7,764 bases of DNA from Thermoplasmata archaeon (GCA_021833045.1 JAKBGP010000094.1:1-7764); one strand, 5' to 3'; shown: positions 1 to 5,747, counted from the stretch's first letter. Notes: generated from the letters alone by a model not told the origin. Translations and numbers: made by a program.

Positions 1-108
1 TACCTGATTCCCTAGTTGAACCTTCTTTCAAAACTAGGATAGGGATTTGTCCTGATAACATCTATATTTCACCCTAAAACGGTAATTCGTCCTTCTATAT
101 AAATCTTG
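1..108. other. Left flank outside the transposon; no gene seen
   Basis: This is host or older mobile DNA to the left of the target duplication. I see no coding region. An inverted repeat, cctagtt at 11-17 and aactagg at 32-38, could form a hairpin. An outer pair, attccct (7-13) and agggat (41-46), could extend it imperfectly, so it may be a terminator of a gene to the left. A TATA-like ctatataaa lies at 95-103, about 14 bp before the transposon end. It may be the promoter of a gene displaced by the insertion. Confidence 0.4.
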
Positions 109-116
109 CAAAATTG
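109..116. repeat. Target-site duplication, left copy (8 bp)
   Basis: CAAAATTG here is identical to 6975-6982. The two copies abut the outer GG of the left and right inverted repeats exactly. Eight-base duplications are the norm for IS6-family elements. The match indicates that the 6.86 kb between them inserted as one unit. Confidence 0.85.
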
Positions 117-141
117 GGTTCTGTTAAATTAACTGGACATG
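117..141 (+). repeat. Left terminal inverted repeat
   Basis: It begins GGTTCTGTTAA and ends CTGGACATG. It matches the reverse complement of 6950-6974 at 24 of 25 positions; the mismatch is at 128. The GGTTCTGTT start resembles the tips of IS6-family elements such as IS431/IS240. Confidence 0.85.
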
Positions 142-168
142 GCAGAAATCCAATAAGTTGTTAAAAGT

Positions 169-177
169 CTGGACATG
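169..177 (+). repeat. Inner subterminal box, left end
   Basis: CTGGACATG recurs 36 bp inside the copy in the left inverted repeat (133-141). Both copies are preceded by TGTTAA (122-127 and 159-164). The right end has the mirror arrangement with the same 36-bp spacing. This is a likely second transposase-binding site. Confidence 0.7.
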
Positions 178-233
178 GGATATTTATCTGAGAGATTGGA
201 TGTTGAATCACGTCCAACTATGATGAGAGTACA

Positions 234-452
234 ATAAAACTACACAGAGCCAGAGCCGAACACAGGTGTTCTAGGTGTGATAACGTCATAAAGATCGGTG
301 AGAAGGTTGCCTATCAGAATGAACCTTATGTGGCCATAGGAGTGTCTAGAAATGAGTTCTGTGAAGTGTGTTTCAATGAGTGCGGACAGGAATTGGTACA
401 TTTCAAGAGGGGAAGAAAGCCGATACCAAGAAGTCAGAAGAGCTTGGTTTGA
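234..452 (+). CDS. Small zinc-binding protein with two CxxC pairs; start unclear, possibly decayed
   Basis: The frame is open from a stop at 204-206 to TGA at 450-452. It has no ATG, GTG or TTG before the first cysteine pair. The only sensible upstream start-like codon is ATA at 234, giving 72 residues. From there the protein has C12-x2-C15 and C43-x2-C46 (plus C50), the layout of a treble-clef or zinc-ribbon knuckle. A basic tail near residues 58-66 (KRGRKPIPR) resembles an AT-hook. Two ATGs at 220 and 223 lie in another frame and stop after five codons, so a small indel or start-codon mutation could have disabled the gene. It is the first cargo item inside the left transposon end. Specific function is unknown; DNA binding is inferred only from the cysteines and basic tail. 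Confidence 0.45.
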   Translation: MKLHRARAEHRCSRCDNVIKIGEKVAYQNEPYVAIGVSRNEFCEVCFNECGQELVHFKRGRKPIPRSQKSLV

Positions 453-562
453 AAATGATTTCTAGGAACTTGTATGTATGGCAAAACTACTAAAGATAAA
501 CAAAAAAAGCTTTAAAATTTATCTGAACGGAACATTTCCCTGAAATGATTTTATCAGAAAGA

Positions 563-572
563 CATATATAAG
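563..572 (+). promoter_or_regulatory. TATA box for the DUF3800 gene
   Basis: The sequence catatataag is centred about 28 nt before ATG 595. This is the archaeal TATA-to-start distance for a leaderless mRNA. No Shine-Dalgarno sequence precedes the ATG, which supports this start. Confidence 0.65.
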
Positions 573-594
573 CAAAATTGTTTTAATTTCTTAC

Positions 595-1344
595 ATGAAT
601 TTTTTTTTCTTAGATGCTTCCGGTGACCCTGGTTGGCCATCACCATTTGGAAAAAGTAAAACAAAATGGTATGTACTTGCTGGTATGGCGATTGAAGAGA
701 ACAAACACAAGGACTTAGAAATGAGTCTGGAAGGAATCAATAAAACTCATTTTGATTCAAAGAATTTAAACCGCAAGGAATTGAAATATTCATGGTTGAA
801 TGCTGGAAAAATGGACCCGTATGATAAACTAAATGCACAAGAAAGACAAAACCTAGCAGATGATATTTTTAAAGAAATTACCTCCCTGAATCCTGTCGTA
901 TTTGCAGTTGCGATTGATAAAGGTGCTCACCATGCGAAGTACAACGCACCCTATCCACCTGACTCAACAGCACTTAGATTTATTCTTCCACGGTATGAAA
1001 AATACCTTAAAAGAACGAATCAGACTGGAATAATTGTAGCTGATGAATCTTCGAAAGAATCAGATAAAATGATGAAAATTTTATTAAAGAATGCGAGGTC
1101 AACAGGGGTTGTACTAAATAGCAGTATTAGTCCAGACCCGTATAGGACTGATACAAGACTCCCATCTATTATTACCACATATTTTACGAAATCAGAAGAT
1201 TATGCTGGTATACAGTATGTAGATTTCATAGCGTATGGTATTTGGATATATTTTGAGCGTGGCATCAAAACAAGAGTACCTAATATCAATCCTTTGTTCG
1301 ATAAGGTCAATGGAAAAACCTATGGTTTTAAAAAATGGCCTTGA
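595..1344 (+). CDS. DUF3800 domain protein (RNase H-like fold predicted)
   Basis: The 249-aa protein matches the DUF3800 pattern. It has an N-terminal hydrophobic strand ending in an acidic turn (FLDASGDPG, D7 and D11; the family usually shows DESG). A Lys/Glu stretch follows near residues 56-64 (KNLNRKELK), then a strand with VADESS (D150, E151), and a C-terminal IQYVDFIAYGIW helix (Q207, D210). The spaced acidic residues fit an RNase H-like metal site and so a possible nuclease. The biochemical activity of the family is poorly defined. DUF3800 genes are frequent in mobile elements and near defence genes, which fits this cargo. A TATA box 28 nt upstream and the absence of a leader support the ATG at 595. 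Codons 2-5 include a run of nine T, a possible slippage or mutation hotspot. No signal peptide or membrane segment is seen; it is probably cytoplasmic. Confidence 0.8.
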   Translation: MNFFFLDASGDPGWPSPFGKSKTKWYVLAGMAIEENKHKDLEMSLEGINKTHFDSKNLNRKELKYSWLNAGKMDPYDKLNAQERQNLADDIFKEITSLNPVVFAVAIDKGAHHAKYNAPYPPDSTALRFILPRYEKYLKRTNQTGIIVADESSKESDKMMKILLKNARSTGVVLNSSISPDPYRTDTRLPSIITTYFTKSEDYAGIQYVDFIAYGIWIYFERGIKTRVPNINPLFDKVNGKTYGFKKWP

Positions 1345-1360
1345 TATTTTAAGGAAGGGC

Positions 1361-1381
1361 GGGTCGCTACAAGAACGACCC
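1361..1381 (+). terminator. Stem-loop after the DUF3800 gene
   Basis: The arms are gggtcg (1361-1366) and cgaccc (1376-1381) with a 9-nt loop, 16 nt after the DUF3800 stop. No long T run follows directly. It may act as a terminator or 3' stabiliser, or be incidental. Confidence 0.35.
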
Positions 1382-1491
1382 AAGCCACTCGGGCCACCCT
1401 TACCTATTTATATAACAATTTCTTCCTAATGAATTTTACCTATGTTATTTCGCATACAGTTTTCCTATTTAAATGACGGAACCCCCATACT

Positions 1492-1537
1492 GGTTCTGTC
1501 AAGTTGACGTTTGATAGGCATGGTTGTCAAAAATCGG
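1492..1537 (+). repeat. Orphan IS end of the same type as the second element
   Basis: It shares GGTTCTGTCAAGT at the tip and GGTTGTCAAAAATCGG further in with 6983-7028, gap-free and with the same 28-bp TGTCAA-to-TGTCAA spacing. The middle has diverged. No transposase of that type is attached here, so it is a remnant or a solo end. Just before it, ggaacc at 1478-1483 sits exactly 8 bp away, mimicking the joint at 6969-6984. Confidence 0.65.
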
Positions 1538-1561
1538 TTGATGCATTTGTAGGAACAGGAC

Positions 1562-1621
1562 GGTTCTGTTAAGATATCGGGAGATGGTCATATTCTGGAA
1601 TTTTGTTAACAATCGGGAGAT
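1562..1621 (+). repeat. Orphan IS end of a third type
   Basis: It begins GGTTCTGTTAA and carries ATCGGGAGAT twice (1576-1585 and 1612-1621), 36 bp apart, each shortly after TGTTAA (1567-1572 and 1604-1609). The layout equals that of the transposon's own ends but the box sequence differs. It therefore probably belonged to another IS6-like element with a different DNA-binding specificity. Confidence 0.55.
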
Positions 1622-1663
1622 AATAACATAGTTACGCTATGGTATGAAAGTTTTCTAAAAGTG

Positions 1664-1670
1664 TATTATA
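1664..1670 (+). promoter_or_regulatory. Weak TATA-like box before the 150-aa gene
   Basis: The sequence tattata would place transcription start near 1692 and leave a leader of about 30 nt containing the Shine-Dalgarno sequence at 1710-1717. An alternative box, ttaaata at 1684-1690, is closer to the gene. Neither is strong. Confidence 0.25.
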
Positions 1671-1709
1671 GAGATAGAAATTGTTAAATAGCCAACAATC
1701 AATAATAAA

Positions 1710-1717
1710 GGTGGTGA
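1710..1717 (+). promoter_or_regulatory. Strong archaeal ribosome-binding site for the 150-aa gene
   Basis: The sequence ggtggtga ends 4 nt before ATG 1722 and complements the archaeal 16S 3' end (CACC core). It fixes the start codon. It contrasts with the leaderless-type genes elsewhere in the window. Confidence 0.7.
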
Positions 1718-1721
1718 AAAA

Positions 1722-2174
1722 ATGCCAGACCTGTTTATTCGTTCTGTTAGCCGTTCACAACTGAATCCTTTAGTCATTATATGCCCTTCGTATGACTTAG
1801 CCCAAGGGGAATTTGGGGTAAACTTCCTCAAAAAATATTATCTGTGGATGTCAGTAAGAATTGCAGATTACATGATTCCGATAATAAAGTACTTCGCTCT
1901 TTATGTTACTCAGCCCGAAGCCAAAGTACTTTACTTTGCAGAGGTACTTCAAATAGTTAGTGCGACGGATCCAGAATTCAGAAGAATTCATGGATTACCT
2001 GAATCGGGTCCTGAGGATAGAGGAAAGAAAGCCATAGAATTGAGAGGCTACACTCTTGTAAAACTTAGTGACCCCATTCCGGCCGCACCTGGAAAAGGAG
2101 GAGGAATTCAGGGGGTAACCTATTCAACCATAGATAATTTCATTAAAGCGAAAACTGTTAGAGACCTGCGTTAG
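1722..2174 (+). CDS. 150-aa protein, possibly PUA/EVE-like fold; function unknown
   Basis: I do not recognise this family with certainty. The middle has alternating strand-like segments (about residues 54-80, IIKYFALYVTQPEAKVLYFAEV). A charged loop follows, then GYTLVKLSDPIPAA (about 109-122), a glycine-rich turn, and a C-terminal GVTYSTIDNFIKAKTVRDL (about 131-149). The order of a strand followed by a YFAEV-type segment, a lysine-rich loop and a closing helix recalls PUA-superfold domains (ASCH, EVE, YTH-like), some of which read modified bases and occur with restriction enzymes. That similarity is by eye and weak. There is no signal peptide and no cysteine cluster. The start is well supported by the Shine-Dalgarno sequence. 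It lies upstream of the endonuclease but is separated from it by a convergent zinc-ribbon gene, so it is not co-transcribed with it. Confidence 0.6.
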   Translation: MPDLFIRSVSRSQLNPLVIICPSYDLAQGEFGVNFLKKYYLWMSVRIADYMIPIIKYFALYVTQPEAKVLYFAEVLQIVSATDPEFRRIHGLPESGPEDRGKKAIELRGYTLVKLSDPIPAAPGKGGGIQGVTYSTIDNFIKAKTVRDLR

Positions 2175-2202
2175 TAACGAAGGTTAGAATGTATTAATTG
2201 TA

Positions 2203-2238
2203 CCTGACCCCAATTTATAGGAGGGGATTGGGATCAGG
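2203..2238. terminator. Hairpin between two convergent genes
   Basis: The arms cctgaccccaat (2203-2214) and attgggatcagg (2227-2238) pair over 12 bp with one mismatch and a 12-nt loop. The hairpin lies between the stop of the 150-aa gene (2174) and the minus-strand stop of the zinc-ribbon gene (2270). It could serve as a bidirectional terminator. Confidence 0.5.
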
Positions 2239-2269
2239 CAGCTAAATATCTCCATTATATTTTAAATTA

Positions 2270-2443
2270 CTACCTTCTCTTGGGAATAGTAAATCTTTCT
2301 TTTCCAGTAGAAAAAGAATAAACATTGAAAAGCTCACCGCATGAACTACAAACATAACGTTTTACAAGATACTGACCGTATTTCCACTCTTTCTTCGGAT
2401 GCTGATTATTGTCAGCGTTACAAATTGGGCACTTCAAGGCCAT
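2270..2443 (-). CDS. 57-aa zinc-ribbon protein
   Basis: Reading the minus strand from ATG at 2443 gives 57 codons and a TAG stop at 2270-2272. The protein has C5-x2-C8 near the N-terminus and C32-x2-C35 in its middle, separated by a charged and aromatic stretch (KKEWKYGQYLVKRY). This is a standard four-cysteine zinc ribbon, followed by a short strand-rich tail ending in basic residues. Such small ribbons in archaea may bind nucleic acid or act as adaptors; the specific role is unknown. A TATA-like box sits about 29 nt upstream on the same strand, supporting the ATG and a leaderless message. It converges on the 150-aa gene and is divergent from the endonuclease gene, sharing a 121-bp intergenic region with it. 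An antisense shadow is unlikely given the cysteine spacing and promoter. Confidence 0.7.
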   Translation of the reverse strand: MALKCPICNADNNQHPKKEWKYGQYLVKRYVCSSCGELFNVYSFSTGKERFTIPKRR

Positions 2444-2466
2444 GATTAAGAAAAATCTTGAATCCT

Positions 2467-2476
2467 ATTAATTTAT
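2467..2476 (-). promoter_or_regulatory. TATA-like box for the zinc-ribbon gene
   Basis: On the minus strand this reads ataaattaat, centred about 29 nt before the ATG at 2443. It is AT-rich but less canonical than the boxes at 563 and 2546. Confidence 0.4.
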
Positions 2477-2545
2477 CTCCGAAAATCTCATTCAAGCAAT
2501 GGTCATGCGAATTTAGCAATCATTGAATTCATAAGTCTGGCAAAG

Positions 2546-2553
2546 CATATAAG
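2546..2553 (+). promoter_or_regulatory. TATA box for the endonuclease gene
   Basis: The sequence catataag is nearly the same as the DUF3800 box. Its centre is near 2549, which predicts transcription starting around 2575. That is downstream of TTG 2565 and at the in-frame GTG 2574, so a leaderless GTG start is plausible. Confidence 0.6.
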
Positions 2554-2564
2554 AATGTAAATTA

Positions 2565-3725
2565 TTGACAAGTGTGCATATCTCGTTCATAGGACAGGGG
2601 CTCAGCGAAGAAGGAAATTCAGTTGGAAAGACCCTCCGGCATTCCTTTTATGATTCGGATTATGATTCATTCAGTTGTATAGTTGCATTTGCATCTCCAT
2701 CTGGTATAGAATCTATAAAGGACGAACTATTACATTTCAGGGGTCATGGGGGTAAGTTTAAGACAATTGTTGGAGTTGACCAAAAGCAAACTTCTAAAAA
2801 GGCTTTGGAGCTATTACTGTCCTTAAATATCAATACGAAGATATATTATACCACATCGAATATAATATTCCATCCTAAGATATATCTTTTCAACGGCTCC
2901 ACCAAGACAAGAATTATCTTAGGGTCATCAAATATGACCAGAGCTGGACTTTTTCAAAATGTTGAAGCATCTGTTATGGTGGAGTTTACAAAGCCCGATC
3001 CCGAAGGAGAGGAATTGTTAAACGAAATACATCAATATTTCAAGAACCTCTTTGAAAGTGAGGAATCAAACATTCGGACTCTCACCCAAGAGTTGGTCGA
3101 AACTTTTTCCACAGCAGATATTATTCCTGGAGAAGAATATGAGGCTATGAACAAAGAAACAATACTTAATGAAAAGGCAAGAGAAAATAATTCGGTGATA
3201 GAAAAAATCAGAACACTTTTTCCAACGCTACACATTCAAAAAATTCCCCAAAGATTTGTACCAAATGTACAGGTCATGCCTCTTCCGCAACCTTCACAAA
3301 CAGCTAAAGGACGGTTGCTTTGGAGTAAGATACTTACTGATTCTGATGCGCTTCGAACAAAACCAGGGACCAATCCAACTGGTAAAATCAGCTTGACACA
3401 GGGACTCAGTAAAGGTATAGATCAAACTATTTATTTTAGAAACAATATTTTCGGGAATTTCACTTGGACTATAACTCGGGGGCCATACACAGAAAGCACT
3501 CAAGTCAAATTTCACATTAATATATTAGGAGTCGATAAAGGAATTCACACATTGACTTTGAGACATAATCCTAAACTTGAAGCAGGACAACATAATTTCA
3601 CAACCTCGATATCATGGGGTACTCTGAGTAATGATATCAAGGCTACAAATCTAAGTGGTCGTAGACTTGACCTCTACGGACCAGTTCAAGGGAAGACCGA
3701 ACCGTACTATATCGAGATTATTTGA
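2565..3725 (+). CDS. BfiI/NgoFVII-like restriction endonuclease (phospholipase D fold plus B3-like DNA-binding domain)
   Basis: The N-terminal half (about residues 20-160) is a phospholipase-D-type nuclease: FHPKIYLF supplies H103 and K105, GSSNMTRAG supplies S122 and N123, and QNVEASV supplies E134. The H-x-K, +20 N, +31 E spacing equals that recalled for BfiI (H105, K107, N125, E136), a metal-independent type IIS enzyme that dimerises to form one active site. A linker, partly helical, spans about 165-245. The C-terminal part (about 248-386, beginning GRLLWSKILTDSDALR, then TNPTGKISLTQG) resembles the B3-like specificity domain of BfiI and NgoFVII. Predicted role: sequence-specific cleavage of unmodified DNA in the cytoplasm. 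The length of 386 aa is close to BfiI's. TTG 2565 gives the longest form; GTG 2574 (383 aa) fits the TATA box better. Its stop lies one base from the stop of the converging methyltransferase gene. Confidence 0.85.
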   Translation: MTSVHISFIGQGLSEEGNSVGKTLRHSFYDSDYDSFSCIVAFASPSGIESIKDELLHFRGHGGKFKTIVGVDQKQTSKKALELLLSLNINTKIYYTTSNIIFHPKIYLFNGSTKTRIILGSSNMTRAGLFQNVEASVMVEFTKPDPEGEELLNEIHQYFKNLFESEESNIRTLTQELVETFSTADIIPGEEYEAMNKETILNEKARENNSVIEKIRTLFPTLHIQKIPQRFVPNVQVMPLPQPSQTAKGRLLWSKILTDSDALRTKPGTNPTGKISLTQGLSKGIDQTIYFRNNIFGNFTWTITRGPYTESTQVKFHINILGVDKGIHTLTLRHNPKLEAGQHNFTTSISWGTLSNDIKATNLSGRRLDLYGPVQGKTEPYYIEII

Positions 3726-3726
3726 A

Positions 3727-5361
3727 TTAACTTTTATTTCTCTCAATCCTCCTATGTGAAAGGGTTTTCCATATTCTGTTTGCCAGGTTAACTTCTTTTT
3801 CAGTGAATCCATATCCATCTCTTAGAATGACCTCATCAGTGACTTGTAGTATATCGTCAATACTGTCTCCATTTCTCATCATATTATCAATCTTTCTTAA
3901 CATCTTGGAGTTTTCCTCTTGATATGGCACTAGAATGTTCCTGACCTCATTTGGCATCAATTCTAATACTCCAGCGCCATGACTTCTTCCAGATATCTCC
4001 GCTGATGCAAACGAGAGGGAATTATAATAACTAGCAACAAGAGAATTAATGTTCACTGCTTTCATATCTAATAATCGCGCATCTCTTTTGATGCTAATCC
4101 GATGCATTGTATCGGTTGTATATGCCTTCGCCTCATTTATCACAAACTTTGGATAGATATTGCTTCTTCTTAAAAAGAGTCCATCTGATACCCAGGCAGA
4201 AGGAACAATGTGCCATTCGTCTCTGATGCTGGTTTTATAATATTTGTCGACTTTATTTTTCTTTCCATAGTCCAAATATCGCAATACTCCATCATATTCA
4301 GTTAACTCCTTTAATGGTGGAAATTTCAGGAAATAGGCTCTTGCCCCACTTGATATGTTCCTTTTCCAATCTTCTTTGGTCAAAATTACACTAGGAACCT
4401 GCACACTCCTTCCCACCAAAGGAAAAGCATAATCCCATAGGTTATATTCCTTAACGACTTCTGACGAGACCGTAAAAAATTGGTTGGACCCTGTCGTCAT
4501 GCCAACTTCCACTTCCGCATAACTTCTAAGTGGCAATATCTCTTTCTTGCTAAGGATATTTTCAATGAAATCTATTTCTTCTTGCTTCAGGAAATAAAAC
4601 GTCCACTTATTAGAGTTGAAATCGATTCTCTTCTTTGGGCTTTTAAGTTTGGTCACGTCCAAAGCATCAAGTTCTGTCTCATCGCCAACTTCCAGATGTT
4701 CTATCAGATGAGCATTTCCATTATTTTTTTCACACAACAGTAATATGACCTCTTGTTGCAATCCTTTGAATATAAGTTTCCTGAAAGACACAATATTAAT
4801 TTTGTTATAAAAATTGGATAAATATTGACGTAACTGTTTGGCGAACCCGACTTGTAATAATTCTGCTGGAAGGACAAATCCTATTTTTCCCTTTTCTTTC
4901 AAGAGTAATGACGACCCAACTACAAATGAAACCCAAGCATTCGTCAATTTAGAATATTTCATATTTGCTTTAGTGAATATTTTTTCTGCCTCCCCTCTTT
5001 GATCCTTGTCGAAAAATTGGTATCGAATATATGGCGGATTTCCTACTACAAGATCGAACCTATCTTCGGTAGAATTACAATACTCATAAAAATCTCTGTT
5101 CATTATTGTGGACCTTGGCAAGTTTAGCTTTACCGCTTTCTCTGCTTCACTTTTTATGATTTCTACTGCCTTGATTGACTTATATTTGAAATTATTCTCT
5201 CTTATTTGTTTGAGGAAAGACCCATCGCCACAACTGGGTTCCAAGATATCGTAATCTTCATTACCATTTGTTGCCCATCTAAGAATGAAATCTGCTATTT
5301 TTTGAGGCGTATAGAATCCCCCTCTTAGTTTCTCGGTGGAAAAATAATCTCTAGGTTTCAT
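3727..5361 (-). CDS. N6-adenine DNA methyltransferase (TaqI/Eco57I-like) of the restriction-modification system
   Basis: The 544-aa enzyme would transfer a methyl group from S-adenosylmethionine to adenine N6, protecting host sites from the neighbouring endonuclease. Motifs in order are: GGFYTP (motif X, residues 14-19), LEPSCGDGSFL (motif I, 40-50), VEI with E67 (motif II), RDF with D90 (motif III), NPPY (catalytic motif IV, 108-111), GKIGFVLPAELL (158-169), and FKGLQQEVILLL (198-209). The C-terminal half (about 250-480) is the target-recognition region, with VGMTTGSNQFF near 287-297 and SHGAGVLELMPNEVRNILVPY at 460-480. The N-terminal motif order is the gamma class. No endonuclease motif is visible, so it seems to be methylase only. 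On the minus strand, gagggt lies about 11 nt before the ATG as a Shine-Dalgarno sequence. It follows the AbrB-like gene by 36 bp on the same strand and is probably co-transcribed. Target sequence cannot be read from the protein. Confidence 0.9.
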   Translation of the reverse strand: MKPRDYFSTEKLRGGFYTPQKIADFILRWATNGNEDYDILEPSCGDGSFLKQIRENNFKYKSIKAVEIIKSEAEKAVKLNLPRSTIMNRDFYEYCNSTEDRFDLVVGNPPYIRYQFFDKDQRGEAEKIFTKANMKYSKLTNAWVSFVVGSSLLLKEKGKIGFVLPAELLQVGFAKQLRQYLSNFYNKINIVSFRKLIFKGLQQEVILLLCEKNNGNAHLIEHLEVGDETELDALDVTKLKSPKKRIDFNSNKWTFYFLKQEEIDFIENILSKKEILPLRSYAEVEVGMTTGSNQFFTVSSEVVKEYNLWDYAFPLVGRSVQVPSVILTKEDWKRNISSGARAYFLKFPPLKELTEYDGVLRYLDYGKKNKVDKYYKTSIRDEWHIVPSAWVSDGLFLRRSNIYPKFVINEAKAYTTDTMHRISIKRDARLLDMKAVNINSLVASYYNSLSFASAEISGRSHGAGVLELMPNEVRNILVPYQEENSKMLRKIDNMMRNGDSIDDILQVTDEVILRDGYGFTEKEVNLANRIWKTLSHRRIERNKS

Positions 5362-5397
5362 TCTCTATTACCCTCATAAACCCTGATTCTTTATCCG

Positions 5398-5598
5398 TCA
5401 TTCTCCACCCTGCTTCGAACTCACTTTTCTTACAATTGCAATATGTTGAGAATCCTCTAGTTTCCATTCCCATTTGATGCTGTCTCCGCTACTCAGTCCA
5501 AGAATCGATACAATATCAGATGGAATCGTAGTTCGCAGAGATTCGCTTTCCGTTTTGGCAACAACTACCTTTGTGATCCCCTTTTTCATTTTGGACAT
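5398..5598 (-). CDS. AbrB/MazE-like DNA-binding protein, candidate regulator of the methyltransferase
   Basis: The 66-aa protein is essentially one SpoVT-AbrB domain: KVVVAKTESESLRTTIPSDIVSILGLSSGDSIKWEW at about 10-45, followed by a strand (HIAIVRK). The LRTTIPSDIV...LGLSSGDSI core is the family signature. Such proteins dimerise by swapped hairpins and bind AT-rich or palindromic DNA as transcription factors or antitoxins. No toxin gene adjoins it; the next gene, 36 bp downstream on the same strand, is the DNA methyltransferase. This suggests a control-protein role, which is inferred. ATG 5598 gives the longest form. The TATA box at 5606-5615 is only about 13 nt away, so the second in-frame ATG at 5589 (63 aa) may be the true leaderless start. 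Confidence 0.8.
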   Translation of the reverse strand: MSKMKKGITKVVVAKTESESLRTTIPSDIVSILGLSSGDSIKWEWKLEDSQHIAIVRKVSSKQGGE

Positions 5599-5605
5599 AT
5601 CTACC

Positions 5606-5615
5606 TATATATAAA
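5606..5615 (-). promoter_or_regulatory. TATA box for the AbrB-methyltransferase operon
   Basis: On the minus strand this reads tttatatata. Its centre is about 22 nt from ATG 5589 and 13 nt from ATG 5598, favouring the inner ATG as start of a leaderless transcript. Confidence 0.6.
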
Positions 5616-5632
5616 CAACAAGTTAATAAGTC

Positions 5633-5648
5633 TATCTATTATTAGATA
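5633..5648. promoter_or_regulatory. Palindrome, candidate operator
   Basis: The sequence tatcta-ttat-tagata has perfect 6-bp arms. It lies just upstream of the AbrB TATA box in the divergent region. It is a plausible binding site for the dimeric AbrB-like protein, inferred from position and symmetry only. Confidence 0.4.
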
Positions 5649-5718
5649 ACCTGCATAATAATAGGTCGAAATAATAATATTTCAGGACTTTTTCAGCTTC
5701 TAACCTCCAGTCGAAATT

Positions 5719-5733
5719 AGAGGGCCCCCCTCT
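5719..5733. repeat. GC-rich hairpin in the divergent region
   Basis: agaggg-ccc-ccctct has perfect 6-bp arms and a 3-nt loop, conspicuous in AT-rich surroundings. It separates the AbrB-side and transposase-side control regions and may insulate transcription between them. No T run follows. Confidence 0.4.
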
Positions 5734-5747
5734 CAGTCCTATTATTT

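Larger units (their letters stand above)
1345..1721. other. Intergenic stretch with IS-end remnants, no gene
   Basis: About 380 bp lie between the DUF3800 stop and the next ATG. They hold a stem-loop (1361-1381), a TATA-like tttatata at 1407-1414 without a convincing gene, and two IS6-type ends in the same orientation (1492 and 1562). A degenerate mirror half-end (ggaacc, 1478-1483) is also present. The stretch looks like a scar of repeated IS insertion and loss. Confidence 0.6.

Noticed and set aside
142..594. Decayed left IS copy of a composite transposon
   Set aside because: Apart from the terminal boxes, no transposase-like codons were found here in any frame I read; the sequence instead encodes a CxxC protein.
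1192..1383. 63-codon minus-strand frame opposite the DUF3800 3' end, with a TATA-like box about 28 nt from its TTG
   Set aside because: It lies almost wholly antisense to a well-supported gene, starts with TTG and has no recognisable protein features.
1235..1429. 64-codon plus-strand frame overlapping the DUF3800 3' end
   Set aside because: It overlaps the real gene in another frame and shows no domain or ribosome-binding site.
1429..1476. 15-codon ATG frame after a TATA-like box at 1407-1414
   Set aside because: It is too short, the spacing from the box is wrong, and it lies in IS-scar sequence.
3032..3515. Two minus-strand frames of 67 and 73 codons inside the endonuclease gene
   Set aside because: They are fully antisense to a gene with clear catalytic motifs and have no motifs of their own.
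4480..4743. 87-codon plus-strand frame inside the methyltransferase gene
   Set aside because: It is the complement of the target-recognition region and has no independent evidence.
5398..5598. AbrB-like gene as antitoxin of a toxin-antitoxin pair
   Set aside because: Its co-directional neighbour is a DNA methyltransferase and no toxin-like gene adjoins it.
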